Assembly: GCA_022818135.1 (NCBI GenBank)
Contig: JAFMSR010000019.1
Location: 34,520,122-34,584,121 of the forward strand
Reading direction: 5' to 3'
DNA length: 64,000 nt
Origin: Saxidomus purpurata
Lineage: Eukaryota > Mollusca > Bivalvia > Venerida > Veneridae
Shown here: positions 12,201 through 22,663 of the stretch, piece after piece
How the letters are laid out: every line of letters begins with the position of its first letter
Numbering within the stretch: the stretch's first letter is position 1
Program-made: the position numbers and the translations under genes
Notes under the pieces: generated by a model
Seen by the model: only the letters and a program-made list of their open reading frames with translations
What the model was told of the DNA's origin: nothing
Databases searched by the model: none

Positions 12201-15200
12201 ATGTTCGCCGGATTGTACGCCAGTTACAATCGCAACTTGGTACCAAATATATCGGCTTTCAGACAAGTAGTTAAAAGCACAACAAAGTACACTCCTTTGG
12301 AAAAGCTTGAATACATACATCCTTGTTGAATTGGCAAATAATCTTAGTAATCGTTTTTGTGGTGCTAAAAATTATGAACGCATGCTATGAAAAATATAGG
12401 TCACTTGCATTTCGTCCAAAATATCTTATTTTCAAGGGAAGAACCATAGATAGGCCAGGACCTGTTTTGTATTCCGAATATGTATCACTGTCTCAGTCAA
12501 TTTTAGAACATGGACATCGATGAAAGGGAGAATTTTAAACATTAATACATTAAAGAACCTAAAAACCCCGTTCACTTGCAGCTTAAAACAAGACTTATGT
12601 AGGCAGGGATATGTCATTTTTCATTTGAAAAGGATAGTTCAGAATAAATTTTACTGATTTGGCTAAACATTTGTTCTTCCAAAGAAGAAAATACGACGGT
12701 AATCAATTAGAAGGTAGTCTTTAAAAAAAGATGGTCTGACGAGATTGTATAGCATTAGTGCACAAGCGGAGTGTATAGCCAGATTTCGTCCTAAAATTAT
12801 CCCAGGTCAAGATATACCATTATGCTGGATTTTTTTACCTTTCATTGCATTACACGGTACATACATGTAGTATGTCGAGTTAGAAATGCGCCTTGGTAAA
12901 AGAGTTTTAATTCGAACATCTTTTGGAAATAATATGAGATTATACAGTGTAAAACCTGTCATATAAATACGTCTGTTGAAAGTAGATACCAAGTGCTTGC
13001 GGATAAATGCGAGTCTAGTCACAAAATAAAATTTAGTAGAAACCAACGGTCGTAAGACGAATAGTACATTGTTTGATTTTTATGAAACACTGTGATATCA
13101 AAAGTGTAAAATGACTTGGACATAACTACATTAGAAGTAGGCAAAAATGGGTAAATCTCTCATTAAAACAAGCATAGCTGATAGGACGGATATGCCTTCA
13201 TCGGGGAAAAGGAAATTAAGATTAAAATTGCATTTGACATTTTGTTTAACACAGTTGTTCTATCAAAAGAAGCAAAATACTTCAACAATTAGCTATATTG
13301 ATGAAAAGATTACTGTCTGTAAAGACCCTTGAGTACCATGAGAGTCAGATACTACATTTTGTTTTCCAAATTGAGTTATCTTTATAAATCTAGTAAATTG
13401 TATTTACCCTTTAATATCGTACCCACCTAATTGAGATGTTGACTTATGAAATTGCTTTTTTTTCGAACAGATTAGTCTGTTATGCACCATAATATGCTAT
13501 TTCCTTATATGAAAGGCTACCAACTTCCGCCCAAAAGCGATTTTACAATTTGGCAAGGGAGACAACCACCCCCTAAAGCAGTAAAATTTACAAAGGTCTA
13601 AACCGCATGTGTACATTTTCTCGAATTAGTAAGGCGATTTCGGGATTTTATTTATGTTTTAACCTTAGTCTTTAAAATATTCAATCGCGTGCATAGAAAA
13701 GACATTGCATTAAGTGGGTTAATTAGGTTAATCATTAAAAGGTTTTTGTCATTTGGATAACACTACCTTTTCTCTTCAATTAAGTTTAAATTGTCTTGCA
13801 TTTAAGCTCAACGGGTTTCCCAATACTATATTGAATGAGCGTCTGTGAGCCGGACTGCAACAGCTGATTCATCTGACAATAACTAATAACTATATGAAAA
13901 CAACGATAAAGCCACAAGGTTCCAAATGATTAGACTCATTTGTACATTTGATCTATCTTGGCCCTTATCTGGAAATGGAGGTAATAAATATCCCACTTAT
14001 CTGTTTATCAATAGACTATTTTTATAGCACCATGTAGTATGATTTATAAAAATGTGTTATTTTATTGAAGAGTGAAAAATATGTATTAAGTTCCGAACAC
14101 CAGACTTACTTGGTATTGAGCAACAAATTCCTTTAAAACATATATTCCCGGGTTTACACGGAAACAACAAACTGCACTTGCGTCCCGGGACACTTCCGGT
14201 TGGGCATGTGAACTTGTCAATCTTGCTCATCTGTAACTGACAGCATGCGCCATTTCTGCAAGTGAATCCTCGTGGACATTTAGAACCGTAGTTACAATAG
14301 GGACCCTGCACAACCCCTTTTGGGCATTTCCTTTGTGAAGGACAACAAACACCACAATATATATTGTCTAGTTGGAATAAATACTGACTTCGTAAACAAT
14401 CAAATCCTGGCCCACAGTCATCAAACCTCACATCCGGTCTGCATCTAATTTTAGAATAGCCACCGGAAGGACATTTTTGAAGCTGCTCTCCAAGTGGAAA
14501 ATATGGTCCAAATGTGCAGTTTACAACTGAAACAAAAAGTTTATATCAAATTTGTAATTCAAAATATTTCAACCATGAACAAAAGTTATACTAAGTCTTA
14601 CGAATTTATTTTGAAATTCTGATAAAACGAATTATGAACTGGGAATATTTCTCAGCATCGCAAGGCTGTCAATACCTAGTTGGTCGGTACATATGTCTTT
14701 TTTTCCTTGAGTGGACGGGTGTCTTAGCCCTCTGTCAAAATCACTAGACAAGGTGCCGAACTATATAGCCTAGGTGCCGAACTATATAGCCTAGGTGCCG
14801 AACTATATAGCCTAAAGTTAAATACGGAATAGCTCATGTCCTTCGAAAACACATGTATCTCTATTCCAACTTTTTATATACATGCGGACAGAATATATTT
14901 CAGTAGACTTCAAATTCGCTGTTTTTATTTATCGGATTCGATTTCAAGCGTTCTTTATTGACGCCCAAAAACAATTTGTCTTTCATACGCGCAGGTAAAA
15001 ACCAAATAGGTCACTGACCTTATGGTCATGTGGTTTACAACCGAGCATATGAAGACACACTAGTGTTTACTAGTCGGTAAACAATAGTTCGAATTGATTC
15101 TAGCATGACCAGAACATCGCAAAAGTGAAAGAAATGCCAAAGCCAATTGTTACAACTGAATCATGCGCTGCAACTTGACGTCATATCTGACGCTATATCT

Positions 15201-17077
15201 GGTCACTTGTCGGTTCACACGTGGATCCGTGCAAAATTAGATCGGATAACGCAAAAAAAATCGTTTTGAAGAGGAATGCATGAATACGAAAAGGACTGTT
15301 TACAACAAGCCAAATTATTTTAAGAAGATTTGAAACACCAGAATGGCCGGAAGCTTACATATGTAACAATTGTTTACCGGCTAATAAACACCAGTGTGTC
15401 GTTTATATGCCCATGTGTAAACCAAATGAAACATATGTAAAAAATGGTTTAATAAACAAAACAAATATATTAGAATCTTTCCTTCCCATTACAATGTTCA
15501 AAGAAATGTTGCTTTTTTCTGCAGACTTGGACATCAAATCAAATAAGATGTTAATATAGTAATTTACAGTAACGTCTGTATACAACGACTCCGGATATAG
15601 CGAAATTCTGGATATAAGGAACACAATTTCTGGGCTCGACTTTTTTCTTCAATAATATAAGATTTTAAAATGCTACATATAATTGATATAACATACTCCG
15701 GTTATAAGCAACAAATTAAAATGGTCAAAGCAGTTCGTTATATGCAGAGCTCATTGTAAGCAAGCGTTTCTAAAATTGCCGGCGAGTATGCGATAAATGT
15801 ACAATGTTCTTTATTCGTTTTTTTTTCACAGTACACTAGCCTTTTAATGGCGAATGTAATTACTATAAACACCGGCAAAAAAATGCGTCAAAGTATTTCC
15901 ATAGTTAAATGACCTTACTTCACCAAATAATAACAAGCACAAAAAATGATGAAAAACACGAGAAACGTACTCCTACATGAGTTGCTATCAATGTGCCGAA
16001 CATGTAAAATTGGCTATGTTTAATGGGCATGGTCAGTTTATAGATACAAAGTTGCTACAGTATATCATCATTTCATTGTGAATGAAAAAAACATCGTTGC
16101 TTTTTGGCTTTAAAATGACCTTTAATAAATTAACAGATTAATTATTTTTTTGTGTTCGGAAAGAGTTAAAGTCCCAGGCGCACTATTACAAGTATAGCTC
16201 TCATTTTACCAAGAAAGATGTCTTACTGGCGGAAATGTCTTGTATTTGTACCAGAAACATCCCTCACGTGGTTTTTAATCGATATTATATGTAAGAAATA
16301 TAGGCAGTTTTTTTTCGATGATATTGCAAAAAAGGCTAAGAAAGGCTATCTGGCAACTCTTTTTCGTGAAAACAACTTCTTGAACACATGAAAAAGGCAT
16401 ATGTCAACAATTTTTAGAGGGAATAGAACCTGGTTCTAAGTTTATCCTATCAGTAAAATATTTTACTATATCAGTAAATTTATCCTACCGGAAAAGCGTT
16501 TAAATATTTTGAAAACTTCCTTAGATCAGTACTGAAATATTTGTCAATCCTTCGGATGCATGTTAAAATGACTTTTGTTCTCACGGTACACTCCTTATAA
16601 TTCATCTTAATGAAACGGATCTGTTTTGACATCAGGGTGATTATAACCTTTTTAGCGTAAGGAAGGACAGTGCGTTTGATTAAATCATTACGAGTCATTC
16701 AAACTTACACGTGACCACGTTTCATCATGGCATGCAACAACAGTTTTTGTCCCAACCCGCCTAGTGCTATTAACGGCTTTTCATATGCGCAATGTTTTAT
16801 TTGATAATAACACACAGTAAACTCTCGTTATTCCGAACTCTGTTAAGTCGAATTCATTCCTACCCCAAAGTCATTTGCTGGTCCTGGAAACTTATTGTCC
16901 AATCAACTAAGACTTGTTTAGTCGAATTCTTTTAAGTCGCACGTTTTCCACTCATTCAGGAGCTTCGACTTAAATATTAGTCAATTCTAAATTTAAAAAA
17001 AACAAGTGAAAATACCAACCTGACATGAGGTGGAACACAGCCACAGAAAGTCCTATCTGTAGTTTTTTCCACATCAT
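245..17077 (-). CDS. Lustrin-like secreted cysteine-module / proline-rich protein (7 exons seen, 3' end probably outside the window)
   Basis: Exons on the minus strand: 17077-17020, 14526-14110, 8938-8585, 8154-8026, 6449-6171, 3591-3457 and 3244-245. Each is bounded by AG/GT sites, and every junction is phase 1, so the frame stays open for 1,457 codons. Residues 1-19 are a signal peptide (MMWKKLQIGLSVAVFHLMS). Nine cysteine-rich modules follow, eight of them with the spacing C-x(10-11)-C-x(4-5)-C-x5-C-x4-CC, at about 87-115, 127-155, 164-194, 286-316, 326-356, 375-404, 419-449 and 1419-1449. The first (23-81) is an atypical longer version. This pattern matches the Lustrin cysteine-rich repeat family known from shell and other extracellular matrix proteins. 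Residues 195-276 and 458-1415 are Pro/Thr/Ser-rich linkers. Cys-rich modules alternating with proline-rich stretches resemble abalone lustrin A. The likely role is a structural extracellular protein (shell, byssus, mucus or egg matrix); the tissue cannot be read from the sequence. Exon structure is well supported; the function name is inference. Confidence 0.85.
656..866 (-). repeat. Duplicated PGFNISTSYPWWDY block inside exon 7
   Basis: Two near-identical coding blocks about 120 bases apart encode PLPPGFNISTSYPWWDY followed by Thr/Ser-Ser-Lys-Ser-Pro-Pro. They are the only Trp-rich, aromatic segments of an otherwise Pro/Thr-rich region, and each carries an N-glycosylation sequon (NIS). Conservation at base level indicates a recent local duplication or gene conversion. 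Confidence 0.75.
1360..2240 (-). repeat. Coding minisatellite, 42-base units in about 168-base higher-order repeat
   Basis: Units of about 42 bases (14 codons) recur in the order FVPSFPSV - FVPTLPSV - LIPKFPTV - NSTFPNI, giving a higher-order period near 168 bases. Length changes are multiples of three (an extra P in some units, PPQTLPP), so the frame is kept. All plus-strand open frames here are shadows of this repeat. Confidence 0.85.
3457..3591 (-). CDS. Exon 6 of the lustrin-like gene: single cysteine module
   Basis: The acceptor TTTTTCAG and the donor C/GTAAGT give 135 bases (45 codons), phase 1 to 1. One module spans residues 419-449, starting CPVGYRQVAD and ending CILGHCC. It was found by splice-site reading and is too short to stand out as an ORF. 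Confidence 0.83.
3790..4634. repeat. Dispersed repeat with about 125-140 bp tandem units containing TGACCTTGACCTTTGACC
   Basis: The element starts ATTATACCCCCACAA and ends in the hairpin ATACCCCCACAAC...GTGGGGGTATAAT, so its ends are inverted. Four internal units repeat TCATCCGGAAACTGTTTTAC, GTCACTGTGACCTTGACC and CAAGCCTTTCATGAGTTATC. A second, shorter element of the same type lies at 4955-5302 and a third at about 45700-46388. It lies in intron 6 of the lustrin-like gene. Confidence 0.85.
4955..5302. repeat. Second copy of the TGACCTTGACCTTTGACC repeat element
   Basis: Two units of about 140 bases, each with GTGACCTTGACCTTTGACCCGGTGACCTCAAAATC and TATGAAGACTGTGGGTCAAA (motifs shortened here as GTGACCTTGACCTTTGACC and ATGAAGACTGTGGGTCAAAG). 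It ends with a GACGGACGGCCGGACGGACA tract and the TACCCCC...GCGGGGGTATAATA hairpin. Confidence 0.8.
6171..6449 (-). CDS. Exon 5 of the lustrin-like gene: two cysteine modules
   Basis: The acceptor TTCTTAG and the donor GTATGT give 279 bases, phase 1 to 1. Modules lie at residues 326-356 and 375-404, separated by an 18-residue Pro-rich spacer (PPTVSPPG). The open frame runs past both ends only into intron sequence; the acceptor and donor fix the coding part. A pogo-like MITE copy sits immediately upstream in intron 4. Confidence 0.85.
6480..6673. repeat. Pogo/Tigger-like MITE, complete copy
   Basis: The left end CGGTAAACTCCGAATATAAC is inverted at the right as TTCGTTATAAACGGAGTTTACTG. The inner part has GATATAGCGAAAATACGGAT and TGGTCCCAATGAGT. 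Lustrin-like intron 4. Related copies lie at 15566, 21131, 21975 and 26915. Confidence 0.7.
8026..8154 (-). CDS. Exon 4 of the lustrin-like gene: single cysteine module
   Basis: The acceptor TTCTGCAG and the donor CAAG/GTACTG give 129 bases, exactly 43 codons, phase 1 to 1. It encodes one module (residues 286-316) starting CPRGLHELPG and ending LCISGLCC. It closely resembles the last module of exon 7 (shared TCDHI / SCDHI and GLCC), which suggests exon duplication. Confidence 0.85.
8585..8938 (-). CDS. Exon 3 of the lustrin-like gene: one cysteine module plus Pro/Lys-rich linker
   Basis: The acceptor CATTACAG and the donor GTAAGT (8584-8579) give 354 bases, phase 1 to 1. One module spans residues 164-194. 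A linker rich in Pro, Lys and Thr follows (repeats such as PPTNPPKKNPPTRP), up to residue 276. This linker is basic, unlike the uncharged repeats of exon 7, so it may bind an acidic partner or polymer (inference). Confidence 0.85.
9065..9310 (+). repeat. tRNA-derived SINE copy
   Basis: The head has an A box (AAAGCTCAGTAGTTAGAGCG) and a B box (GGGTTCGAATCCC) only about 20 bases apart, so the anticodon arm is largely deleted. The body reads TGTCCTTGGGCAAAGACA and CTACCCAGCTGTAAATGGGT and ends in an A/T-rich tail. It lies antisense in lustrin-like intron 2. Confidence 0.75.
10779..10906. repeat. Perfect 64-bp tandem duplication
   Basis: Two adjacent copies of a 64-base unit start ATCACAGTATAAACAGAATT and end GTGAATACATTT, with no differences seen. 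Intronic and very recent. Confidence 0.85.
11593..11664 (-). tRNA. tRNA-Asp (anticodon GTC)
   Basis: The 72-base minus-strand gene begins TCCTCGTTAGTATAGTGG and ends CCCCGACGGGGAG. The acceptor stem pairs fully apart from a T-G wobble. The anticodon stem CCCGC/GCGGG encloses the loop CTGTCAC with anticodon GTC. The T arm CCGGGGTTCAATTCCCCG is perfect. There is no intron, and a run of six T (11587-11582) just past the 3' end is a pol III terminator. The D loop reads GTGGTAAGTA where the usual animal sequence is GTGGTTAGTA (from memory). It lies in intron 2 of the lustrin-like gene, on the same strand. It looks functional. Confidence 0.93.
14110..14526 (-). CDS. Exon 2 of the lustrin-like gene: three cysteine-rich modules
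   Basis: The acceptor is TTTCAG ending at 14527 and the donor is GTAAGT from 14109; the exon is 417 bases, phase 1 to 1. It encodes residues 20-158. The first module (C23 to C80-C81) is longer than the others and has an insertion before its CC pair (about 13 residues after C63). Two standard modules follow, ending GACC (115) and GICC (155). The standard modules keep the CP-G start and the terminal CC pair. Confidence 0.88.
14751..14813. repeat. Three tandem copies of a 21-bp unit
   Basis: The unit AGGTGCCGAACTATATAGCC plus T is repeated three times in lustrin-like intron 1. Confidence 0.85.
15566..15760. repeat. Pogo/Tigger-like MITE, near-complete copy
   Basis: Starts ACAGTAACGTCTGTATACAA and continues GACTCCGGATATAGCGAAAT and CATACTCCGGTTATAAGCAA, ending TTCGTTATATGCAGAGCTCA. 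Same family as 6480-6673. Confidence 0.65.
17020..17077 (-). CDS. Exon 1 of the lustrin-like gene: signal peptide
   Basis: Two consecutive ATGs start an ORF coding 19 residues with a basic N-terminus (MMWKK) and a hydrophobic core, ending TCAG before the donor GTTGGT. It stops after 19 codons plus one base (phase 1). The upstream TATAAAGG at 17143-17136 lies a normal promoter distance away, which supports this start. Confidence 0.8.
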
Positions 17078-17135
17078 TTTGTGTCTTTAATAATGTATAT
17101 CACAGAATAAATATAAACCCTTAGGCGGCGTGTTG

Positions 17136-17143
17136 CCTTTATA
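17136..17143 (-). promoter_or_regulatory. TATA box of the lustrin-like gene
   Basis: TATAAAGG read on the minus strand, about 60 bases upstream of the first ATG. A transcription start about 30 bases downstream would give a short 5' UTR near 17110. A TATA-type promoter fits a tissue-specific secreted protein gene. Confidence 0.55.
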
Positions 17144-18200
17144 CGAAATAGTTCCCTTTCACCCACACAGTTGTGTCCGGCAAATATCGAAACACTGAAA
17201 GATCCATAACGTTTTCAATCCGTGATACAACATTTCACGCAGACATGTCAACGAAATTGAAACAAATTAAAATTTATTGTCTTCAAACTGAGCGTCAAAA
17301 AAAAGTTAATAAATGCGAACAAGTGAAAAATTGTATCCTGTGACCATAGCGATACAGGTATTTGAGCACATCATTTCTTAGACTTGACCTGTCGTGTTTT
17401 CTTTCTTATGACTATTGACCGTGAGTCAGTATTACTTTACACACGATAAGATCACGTAAATCACGCTGACTTAATCATCCAAGTCCGACTAATTAATAGA
17501 AGACCTTTGTGAGTAATGAAGTCCGTAAATAATCTGAACTTTTCTTGGCGTAGTTCTATGGTCAGTCTGTCCTGTAACTAACCAAATTTTTTTTTATAAT
17601 ACAGTAATCGAATATTTTTTTACAAAACTTGCAGATTTGCAAGTAAAGTACGTTTTCGAATTCAAAAATTGTCCTTGCGTTGTCAAATATACTAGCAAAC
17701 ACTTTTACAATGTTTGTTAATCAAAATAAGCAAGGCACTTTTCTCGTAATCCCACAAGGATAGAATTTTTTATTCGTAAGTCCGATAGACTGCTAACACT
17801 TTCGATTCAAAATTTCACCAGACTGGCATCAGGTTTTTTTTTTCGTAATTCCAATAGACTGGTATCGTTATAATGTAATGAATCACAAGTAACAAAGGGG
17901 ACCAATCAATGAAACATTAAACGATACATATGTGTGACCAAACCGACAAAAATCTGATGGACTTGCATTATTTTATTACTGGTATGCGTGAGGCCCGAAC
18001 CGAGAGCTTCGGTCAGTTAGTTACGTTCCCAATGAATGCAGTTAGTTGGCGTTAACACCTCTTGCGTTACATTTTGATAATTGTGTTTTTTATTTGGGCT
18101 ATTTTGTCAGCAAATGCCAAAATTGGCCTGTAGTATGATTAATAAATTTTGAAACATTTTTAACCTGTTATAGATATATATGTTCAGTGATTGTGAGAGA

Positions 18201-19068
18201 GTGCACTGTAACACCGGATACAGCTCCTTTCAAATACAGCTCCCCGGAGAGCTGTTTTCGGTGCGCATTAACGAATACAGCTCCCCGGAGAGCTGTATTC
18301 GGCGCGCATTAACGAATACAGCTCCCCGAAGAGCTGTATTCGGTGCGCGTTAACGAATACAGCTCCCCTAATCAGCTGGGAGCTGTATTCGGGGTTCTTG
18401 TACTTTATTTTCGAATAGAGCTCCCCAGTGACCCGATGCAACATAGACGTATATTTAAGGCGTATCATTGCGTCACAGAATTTATTATAGAAGTCCTGGG
18501 ATGTTTATCTTTTTGTCCGTCCGTGTTGGATGGACGGTTGAACGAAACTTACAGGTTTATGTTGGTATTGAAGAATTGATTTATTTCAATAAATGTACAT
18601 TTTTTATAAATGAGTGTTGCATATAAGGCGGCAGTTTAACTAATTTTGTACTTCATTTCATAAATAAATTGTTGACGGAATGAAGCACGTTCACACTAGG
18701 GTGTAAGGCCTGACAGACGAAATGATAAGACAACATACAGGGTAGGACAAAAGACATATGTTCGGACAGATGGACATAAGATTTGGACATTGACTTAAAA
18801 GTTTTCGGAATGGCAAAGGTTCTTTCTAAAGTGGAGACATAAATTATAGTTTGGCCAAAAGACACATCACCACGTACTCGGACTTTTGTTATTTAATCCG
18901 TTTTATCATCCGTTTGATCAAACATAGGGATCTTTATTCGACTGTGCATATGCTTCGGTTCGAATACAGCTCCGCTACACCAAGGGAGCTGTATTCGTTA
19001 GTATGCAACGAATACAGTTCCCCGGGGAGCTGTACTCGAAAGGAGCTGTATCCGGTGTTACAGTGCAC
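18201..19068. mobile_element. Nonautonomous DNA transposon with 31-bp perfect TIR and subterminal hairpins
   Basis: The left end GTGCACTGTAACACCGGATA is matched exactly over 31 bases by the inverted right end (19038-19068). Inside both ends are repeated short palindromes of the type CGAATACAGCTCCCCGG/AGAGCTGTATTCG (five on the left, two or three on the right). No transposase ORF is seen. CACTG ends with repeated subterminal motifs recall CACTA/EnSpm elements, but no clear target-site duplication was found. Confidence 0.75.
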
Positions 19069-21130
19069 TACAAAACGTTAAACATGTAGGAATTTCTATT
19101 GTCGGTTGTTTTCACAGTAAAGATACATGTAGTGTCAGGCCTGGCACCATCTTTTATATTTACAGTAATGTGGTTTAAGTACTAAATGAATCCAAGGAGT
19201 CACTTATGAAGAAAAGCTCACGATGGAAGAAGACACAGAAAAATGACTACCATCTACTAAACAGATAGGAATAAGACATTTTATTCAGGCCTCGTACAGG
19301 TCACAACAGTTGCAATGCAATGCTCATATGTATGAAGAATTAAAGCTGTCCTTGTCACTGTAATACTCGTGTGGTCTTTCAGGACAAGCACCAGAGCAAT
19401 TACTTCAGATATGTCCAAAACAAAAAAAGACAGTTTCCTTCATCGCTGTGACCGGGGTGACGGTGAAGTCCGTGAACGCAGAGAAAGGGAGAGAAGGTAT
19501 CCACTATCAGACAATAAAGAAAAGAAAAAGCCCAAAACTATGTCACCTTACGACCCAGGGCTTATTTTTTGGTATAATGCATCATTAGTAAAAACAAACG
19601 GTTTGAAACCGTTTTATAAACTACTTCATACCATAGACTGATGTAAATGACATGAAGTTTCATATTTCAACCCAGAAAAGGTTATCATTATATTATACAT
19701 CTGGAATATGGCCATCCACTGTGTTAATATGATAAGTCACTATTTATGTGTTATAGAAACTGCAGTAAAAAAAACCTCTAAAGATAAATATTGTGTGACG
19801 TTAAGTAATACTTAATTTTTTTAACGAACTCTCGATACAACGTCGTTTATAATTGGTGGAGTCTAATTTCAAATACTAACACACTTTCTCTGAAACGGCG
19901 TTTCTGATTTGTGAAGTGTTTTTAGATGACGTTCTTACAATTTAACATTTTGGAATTATTGACTGGGTATCTCAGAAGATGTTTAACCCTATAGTTAGTT
20001 TCATACTGACGATATATTAACTTTTGTAATGGTCGTTACCCCTGTTTAAAGGTTATAAAACGCTCTATTCTTTTTCTATTTAGCAAAAGCATCTCACTGC
20101 ATTACTGTTCAACATTTTTTACTCGAATAAATCAAATTGTAGCATAAGTTTCTAGACTCTAGTATTATTTAAACTTGGGTTGTTTGAAATTCACAAAAGA
20201 CAGAAAAAAAGAATGGAAATATAATCGATTTATGAAATAGTGGTGATGTTTCAAACAGGATGTCGAATGCGAAATAAAAACTATGGCGAATATACCGGAA
20301 CATAACATCGCGATTTAGATCACTTAAAGTCCCGGCCGACCCTAAGATTTCTCCTCGGATGAAACCCCTGAATATAAAATCCTATCACGTTTAAATGAGA
20401 TGGTATCATTTGATTCGACAATATCAAACCATTATTACAATATTTCTTCTTTTGTCCAGGTCCTCACGATGTGTTAATAAAACGGCCATAATTTTACAAT
20501 TAATATCACCAGCCGTTACCATCATACGCGTAATGACCAAATATGCATGGCGTAGCGCGCCATTGTCGTTTTAATTGCGGTCAACTTTTCGTATAGATTA
20601 GACACAATAAAAGCCGTCATATTCCGTCAGATATGTGTACTCGATGTTCCATTTTGTTTAGTATACTAAATGAAGCAGTTTTTTGCGATGTTAACAGATC
20701 TGTCGGGGGGAAAACACCAAGCGACCACAGCAGCCTCATATTATATATAAATGACGTAAATAACCGATATGTAAGTGATATGTAAGTGACAATTTTACAC
20801 CACACTGGAACAGGTTTTATGTATGGTACATTGTACACGATAATTACGGCCGTAACTCACTTCAAATGGCCCTGTTGTGTACATGGCAGAAGTCCTGAAT
20901 AGAACATTTGATTCCGAACCATAGTTACTAAAATGCTGACCCCATTGCTCTGCACTATCAAGATTTGCTCTATACTCGTGTAAGGGGTGGTTGTAGGGTT
21001 GAAATTATTTATATATTAAATGATCTATCAAGCACCTTCATTACAACATCTATAAATAAACCGGCAACACGATTGGACAGGAAATGGCAAGACAGAGATA
21101 GCACAGGCAACGACTGCAAATGGAACAAAA

Positions 21131-21314
21131 TTAAGTAAATTCTGCTTATAACGATTTCGGATATAGCGAAATTCCGGATATTACGAACACATTTTATCAG
21201 CCCGATTGACTTCTTCTTCATTAAATATGAAAAATGCTATATTGAAATAACATACTTCAGTTTTAAGGAACAATTTTAAAACGTTAGTTCGTTATATACA
21301 GAATTTACTGTAGA
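21131..21314. repeat. Pogo/Tigger-like MITE copy
   Basis: The left end AGTAAATTCTGCTTATAACG is inverted at the right as CGTTATATACAGAATTTACT. The body shares TTCGGATATAGCGAAATTCC with the other copies. Confidence 0.7.
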
Positions 21315-21974
21315 TTGAAAAAGGGTTGGACCTGATGATACAATCTGTGACAGGACCAGACAAGATACAGCAAGATGATGACACACGATAGAGTTGCACA
21401 TAGCTATAGACAAGAATATAACAAGACAGGACAGGAGTGAACACGACATGATAGCGTAGGACACGGTTTCACGTGGAACAAGATAGTATTAGAACGAGTT
21501 GGACCTGGCGATACAAACTGTGGAAGGACAGATAAATATGTGTAAGACATGTGGAAGACAATTGCACATGGCACAGGGCACAATTGCACGTGGTACAAAT
21601 AAAAAATATGTTAGACATGGTGACCCAGGACACGGTTGCATGTGATACAAGATAGAATTACAAAGGGATGGTCCTGATGATTCAATCTGAGACTGGACAG
21701 AGAAGCCGGCTCACGTTTTCAATAAATCATGAAAGCCTCTGTAAATTTTTGGTTGAATCATACTTATAGTTTAAAAAAATCTGGTTAACAGTGACAATAA
21801 AATTGCCATATTAGTTGATTGATATTTGTTTGTTAACTCAGTCATGACAAAGTCCATCCCGCCATTTACTCATTCATTTTTTTTTCTTTTGTATTCGTAC
21901 TTTAATTTAAGGCAAATTTTTGTGGTTAAAATGTAATAAAATTGTTGTTTTCATTTTGATAAAGCTTGCTACTA

Positions 21975-22586
21975 CAGTAAACTCCGTATGTAACGAACTC
22001 ATTGGGACCATTTTAATTTGTTCGTTATATCAAGGGTATTTTATATCCATGCAGCACTTAAAGGGACATACCCTATAACTTATGTCAAACTTATTAACCT
22101 CCAAAACTAATAATAGAATCTTATTTATAATGAATACATAGCTTACTTCAAAAGGTTCTATTATTTTTGTTTTGGGTGTTATTTAGTTTGACATCAGTTA
22201 TAGGGTATGTCCCTTTAACCTAAAAGTTTAAGATATGAATTCCCAGTCATTTTCGATAAAATCAGCGGTTTAAATATACCGCGGTACCGTAACCCATTCA
22301 ATAATCTATGTAGAGTTGATGTACAGTTTATAGGTGGGTGCGATTTATTACAGAAAGCCTCTTTATTAATTAATTATGGTAAAGTGAGGCATTTTTCGGC
22401 ATTTGTTCTTCTTTGAACTTGTATTTATTTATCATTTTACGTTTATTTAAAACATAATCTACGTTTCGAGAATATAATCTGCTAGATGTAGGGAGTGCCC
22501 CTTTAATATAAAATAAAGAAGAGAAAAAATCGAGGTCCAGAAAATTTGTTTCTTACTATAGACGGAGACGTTATATATGGGGTTTA
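21975..22586. repeat. Pogo/Tigger-like MITE split by TTAA-type insertions
   Basis: The left half (from ACAGTAAACTCCGTATGTAA to about 22067) and right half (about 22507 to GACGTTATATATGGGGTTTA) belong to one element. Inserted at 22068-22218 is a TTAA-bounded palindromic element whose 30-base ends (AAGGGACATACCCTATAACT...) match at 29 positions. It is followed to 22506 by the right part of another TTAA family ending TAGGGAGTGCCCCTTTAA. This gives a relative age order: pogo-like first, TTAA types later. Confidence 0.7.
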
Positions 22587-22663
22587 CAATCGGAACATCA
22601 CTCGGCTTTTTCCGTAGAAATAAAAGTTATTTCTACGGAAAAAGCCGAGTGATGTTCCGATTG
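22587..22663. repeat. Perfect 37-bp inverted repeat with 3-base loop
   Basis: The left arm 22587-22623 (starting CAATCGGAACATCACTCGGC) and right arm 22627-22663 are exact reverse complements around AAG. It abuts the right end of the split MITE, and the flanks GGGGTTTAC are repeated on the far side. A transcript would fold into a perfect 77-base hairpin. Confidence 0.9.

Noticed and set aside
19369..19641. 90-codon open frame, Lys/Arg/Glu-rich
   Set aside because: No recognisable domain, signal peptide, splice partner or conserved context; likely chance.
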